Of a stretch of 64,000 nucleotides of DNA, positions 62,628 to 64,000 are shown piece by piece (position 1 is the first letter of the stretch; each line of letters begins with the position of its first letter). The notes under the pieces are model-generated. The model was not told the DNA's origin and did not search any database. It saw nothing but the letters and a program-made list of their open reading frames with translations. A program made the translations under genes and the position numbers. Source of the stretch: Corallincola holothuriorum (GTDB lineage Bacteria; Pseudomonadota; Gammaproteobacteria; Enterobacterales; Neiellaceae); contig NZ_QPID01000006.1 in assembly GCF_003336225.1 (NCBI RefSeq), positions 230,207-294,206 on the forward strand, in the 5' to 3' direction.

Positions 62628-64000
62628 CTAATAAAGGCTGACAGTTGGCAGGTCGTTACCTGTTTCGCCAGGATCGTCGCCTAAGTATTCGTCGTAGAAG
62701 GCTGGAATACCGAGTACTGCGTATTCGCCATCCCCCCAACATTTAACCGTATGGTCGCTGAGCAACACACACATTTGAGTCCCTTCGCCGACAATTTCTT
62801 GAGCGACTAAACCATCACCAAAGTCGATGGCAGCCAAACCATCACCCATTTCACTGAGTGGATCTGCCAACGGCGCTGCTGTCTCGTCTAGGCCATCACC
62901 TAAATCGTAGTCACTGCCACGTCCATCGGCGATATATGAGCCATCCCCCCAACACTTTACTTCATCGTTGTTTAACAGGGCGCAAATGTTGGTGAAGTTG
63001 AGCGCAACATCGACGGCATATAGGCCCGTGCCAAGTTGGATTGGCAGCAAGTTGTCACCCATTTCATTGCTATTGTCACCGCGATGTTCGGTATCGCCTT
63101 GTCCTAGTGCTCCTGATGTATTGAGGCCCCAGCATTTAAGTTCATCATTGTCGAGAATGGCACAGGTTTTACGATAGCCTGCGAAAAGCTTTTTGGCTGT
63201 GCGGCCAGTACCCAATTGAACATAGGGCAGATCATCGCCCATTTCATAGCTGCCACCAGGCAATGGGTTGTCACTATCATCCAGGCCATCACCCCGGTTG
63301 CTATCGTCACCTAAACCTAATTCGCCATATTGGTTTCGTCCCCAGCATTTAACTAGTCCGCCGGTGATAAGGGCACAGTTGTGGAAATAGCCCACTGCCA
63401 GCTGCTCAACAACTATGTCTGTACCGAGGTCGATGGTAAGCAGCGCATTGCCCATTTCTGCGCCGTCGGCATCACCAATGTCATCTGTGCTTTCATACCC
63501 AAGGCGCCCGTAATCTCCGCCGCCCCAGCATTTTACCTTGCCAGTATCAGATAGAGCACATGCGTGGCTGTTGCCGACACCTATCATTGCTGGGGTAAAG
63601 TCATCACCTAAAGCCAACGTGAACATGGAATCACCGAGTTCGGATGCCACATCCCCTAAGTTGGTGCCATAAGTTGCGGTGTCTGCACCGACGTCTGTCG
63701 CGCTAGCAACGCATTTCACTTCATAAGCGGTGGTTAAAATGCATGAAAGGTATTCGCCAACTTCGACTTGCAGTGGCGGGATACTGCCTAGTTGTGAGAC
63801 AGGTAGGTTCTCGCCCATCTCACTGTCTTCATAACCAAATTCGCTGGGATCATCATGGAACAGGTTGTAGTTATCCCCGTAACCAAAACACTTAGTCAGG
63901 CCATCCTGCGATGATACGCAGGTTGCGTAATAGCCGCCGTTATTCAGGGTGGCGGCGACAGGCATGATCGCTAAATCCAAAGCATCATTCGAACCTGCAA
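62628..64000 (-). CDS. RCC1-repeat protein, incomplete (cut by right edge)
   Basis: The frame runs open to the right edge of the window, so the N-terminus is missing. It encodes at least 457 residues with six or more RCC1-type blades, each ending in a CALL/CAI strand and a KCWG motif (KVKCWGGGDYGRLG, LVKCWGRNQYGELG, ELKCWGLNTSGALG, EVKCWGDGSYIADG, TVKCWGDGEYAVLG). A paired Cys per blade suggests disulphides in an exported protein. Bacterial RCC1 proteins form beta-propellers that bind partners. Between blades it has acidic EMGD-type linkers. A start at TTG 63980 is possible but not needed. Confidence 0.82.
   Translation of the reverse strand, partial: AGSNDALDLAIMPVAATLNNGGYYATCVSSQDGLTKCFGYGDNYNLFHDDPSEFGYEDSEMGENLPVSQLGSIPPLQVEVGEYLSCILTTAYEVKCVASATDVGADTATYGTNLGDVASELGDSMFTLALGDDFTPAMIGVGNSHACALSDTGKVKCWGGGDYGRLGYESTDDIGDADGAEMGNALLTIDLGTDIVVEQLAVGYFHNCALITGGLVKCWGRNQYGELGLGDDSNRGDGLDDSDNPLPGGSYEMGDDLPYVQLGTGRTAKKLFAGYRKTCAILDNDELKCWGLNTSGALGQGDTEHRGDNSNEMGDNLLPIQLGTGLYAVDVALNFTNICALLNNDEVKCWGDGSYIADGRGSDYDLGDGLDETAAPLADPLSEMGDGLAAIDFGDGLVAQEIVGEGTQMCVLLSDHTVKCWGDGEYAVLGIPAFYDEYLGDDPGETGNDLPTVSLY

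Overview
The window reads as a chromosome segment of a free-living marine gammaproteobacterium, most likely from the Alteromonadales/Shewanella-Ferrimonas side. Pointers are a type III glutamine synthetase behind a sigma-54/NtrC control region, a haem-type fatty acid cis/trans isomerase, paired bacterioferritins, PEP-CTERM sorting signals, an SO_0444-type Cu/Zn permease, an ETF block with a LiuR-like site, and several secreted polysaccharide- or protein-degrading enzymes. The genus cannot be fixed from this sequence alone. No rRNA, tRNA, CRISPR array or prophage was seen.

Layout. 1-176: tail of an ACT-domain gene. 436-7747: a five-gene SMC operon related to Wadjet/MksBEFG (TOPRIM, SMC ATPase, MukE-like, MukF-like, second TOPRIM). 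7.9-12.6 kb: outer-membrane protein, secreted subtilase, CNNM/CBS protein. 12.6-20.1 kb: stress and nitrogen genes (cti, ibpA behind a sigma-32 promoter, glnN, a lipase). 20.4-25.4 kb: stand-alone trpB, codA-codB, rhomboid protease. 25.6-31.6 kb: a large secreted DUF5060-type protein, a PEP-CTERM protein and a complementary pair of bacterioferritins.

31.9-37.1 kb is the least explained part. A two-gene cassette of unknown function (about 430 aa plus 113 aa) is present twice in tandem, with the tail of a third copy. Each copy drags along the 3' end of a neighbouring coiled-coil gene. The cassette ends are near-identical while the interior of the large protein has diverged. 37.1-46.8 kb holds a Na/Pi-type transporter, a TauE-like permease, a META lipoprotein, an OmpR-type regulator, a TPR-containing sensor kinase and small unknown genes. 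46.9-50.5 kb is the ETF-QO / etfB-etfA divergent block. 52.1-53.85 kb is a tandem palindrome-rich repeat split by an intact IS3-family element whose insertion can be reconstructed base by base. 53.8-56.1 kb is a yqhC-yqhD-like pair. 58.2-59.8 kb is a zntR-like regulator with a metal permease behind a 20-bp-spacer MerR-type promoter. The window ends with a lipoprotein carrying a P-E-x repeat stalk and an RCC1-repeat protein cut by the right edge.

The two best candidates for an undescribed system are the double-TOPRIM SMC operon (436-7747) and the tandem two-gene cassette array (32638-37109).
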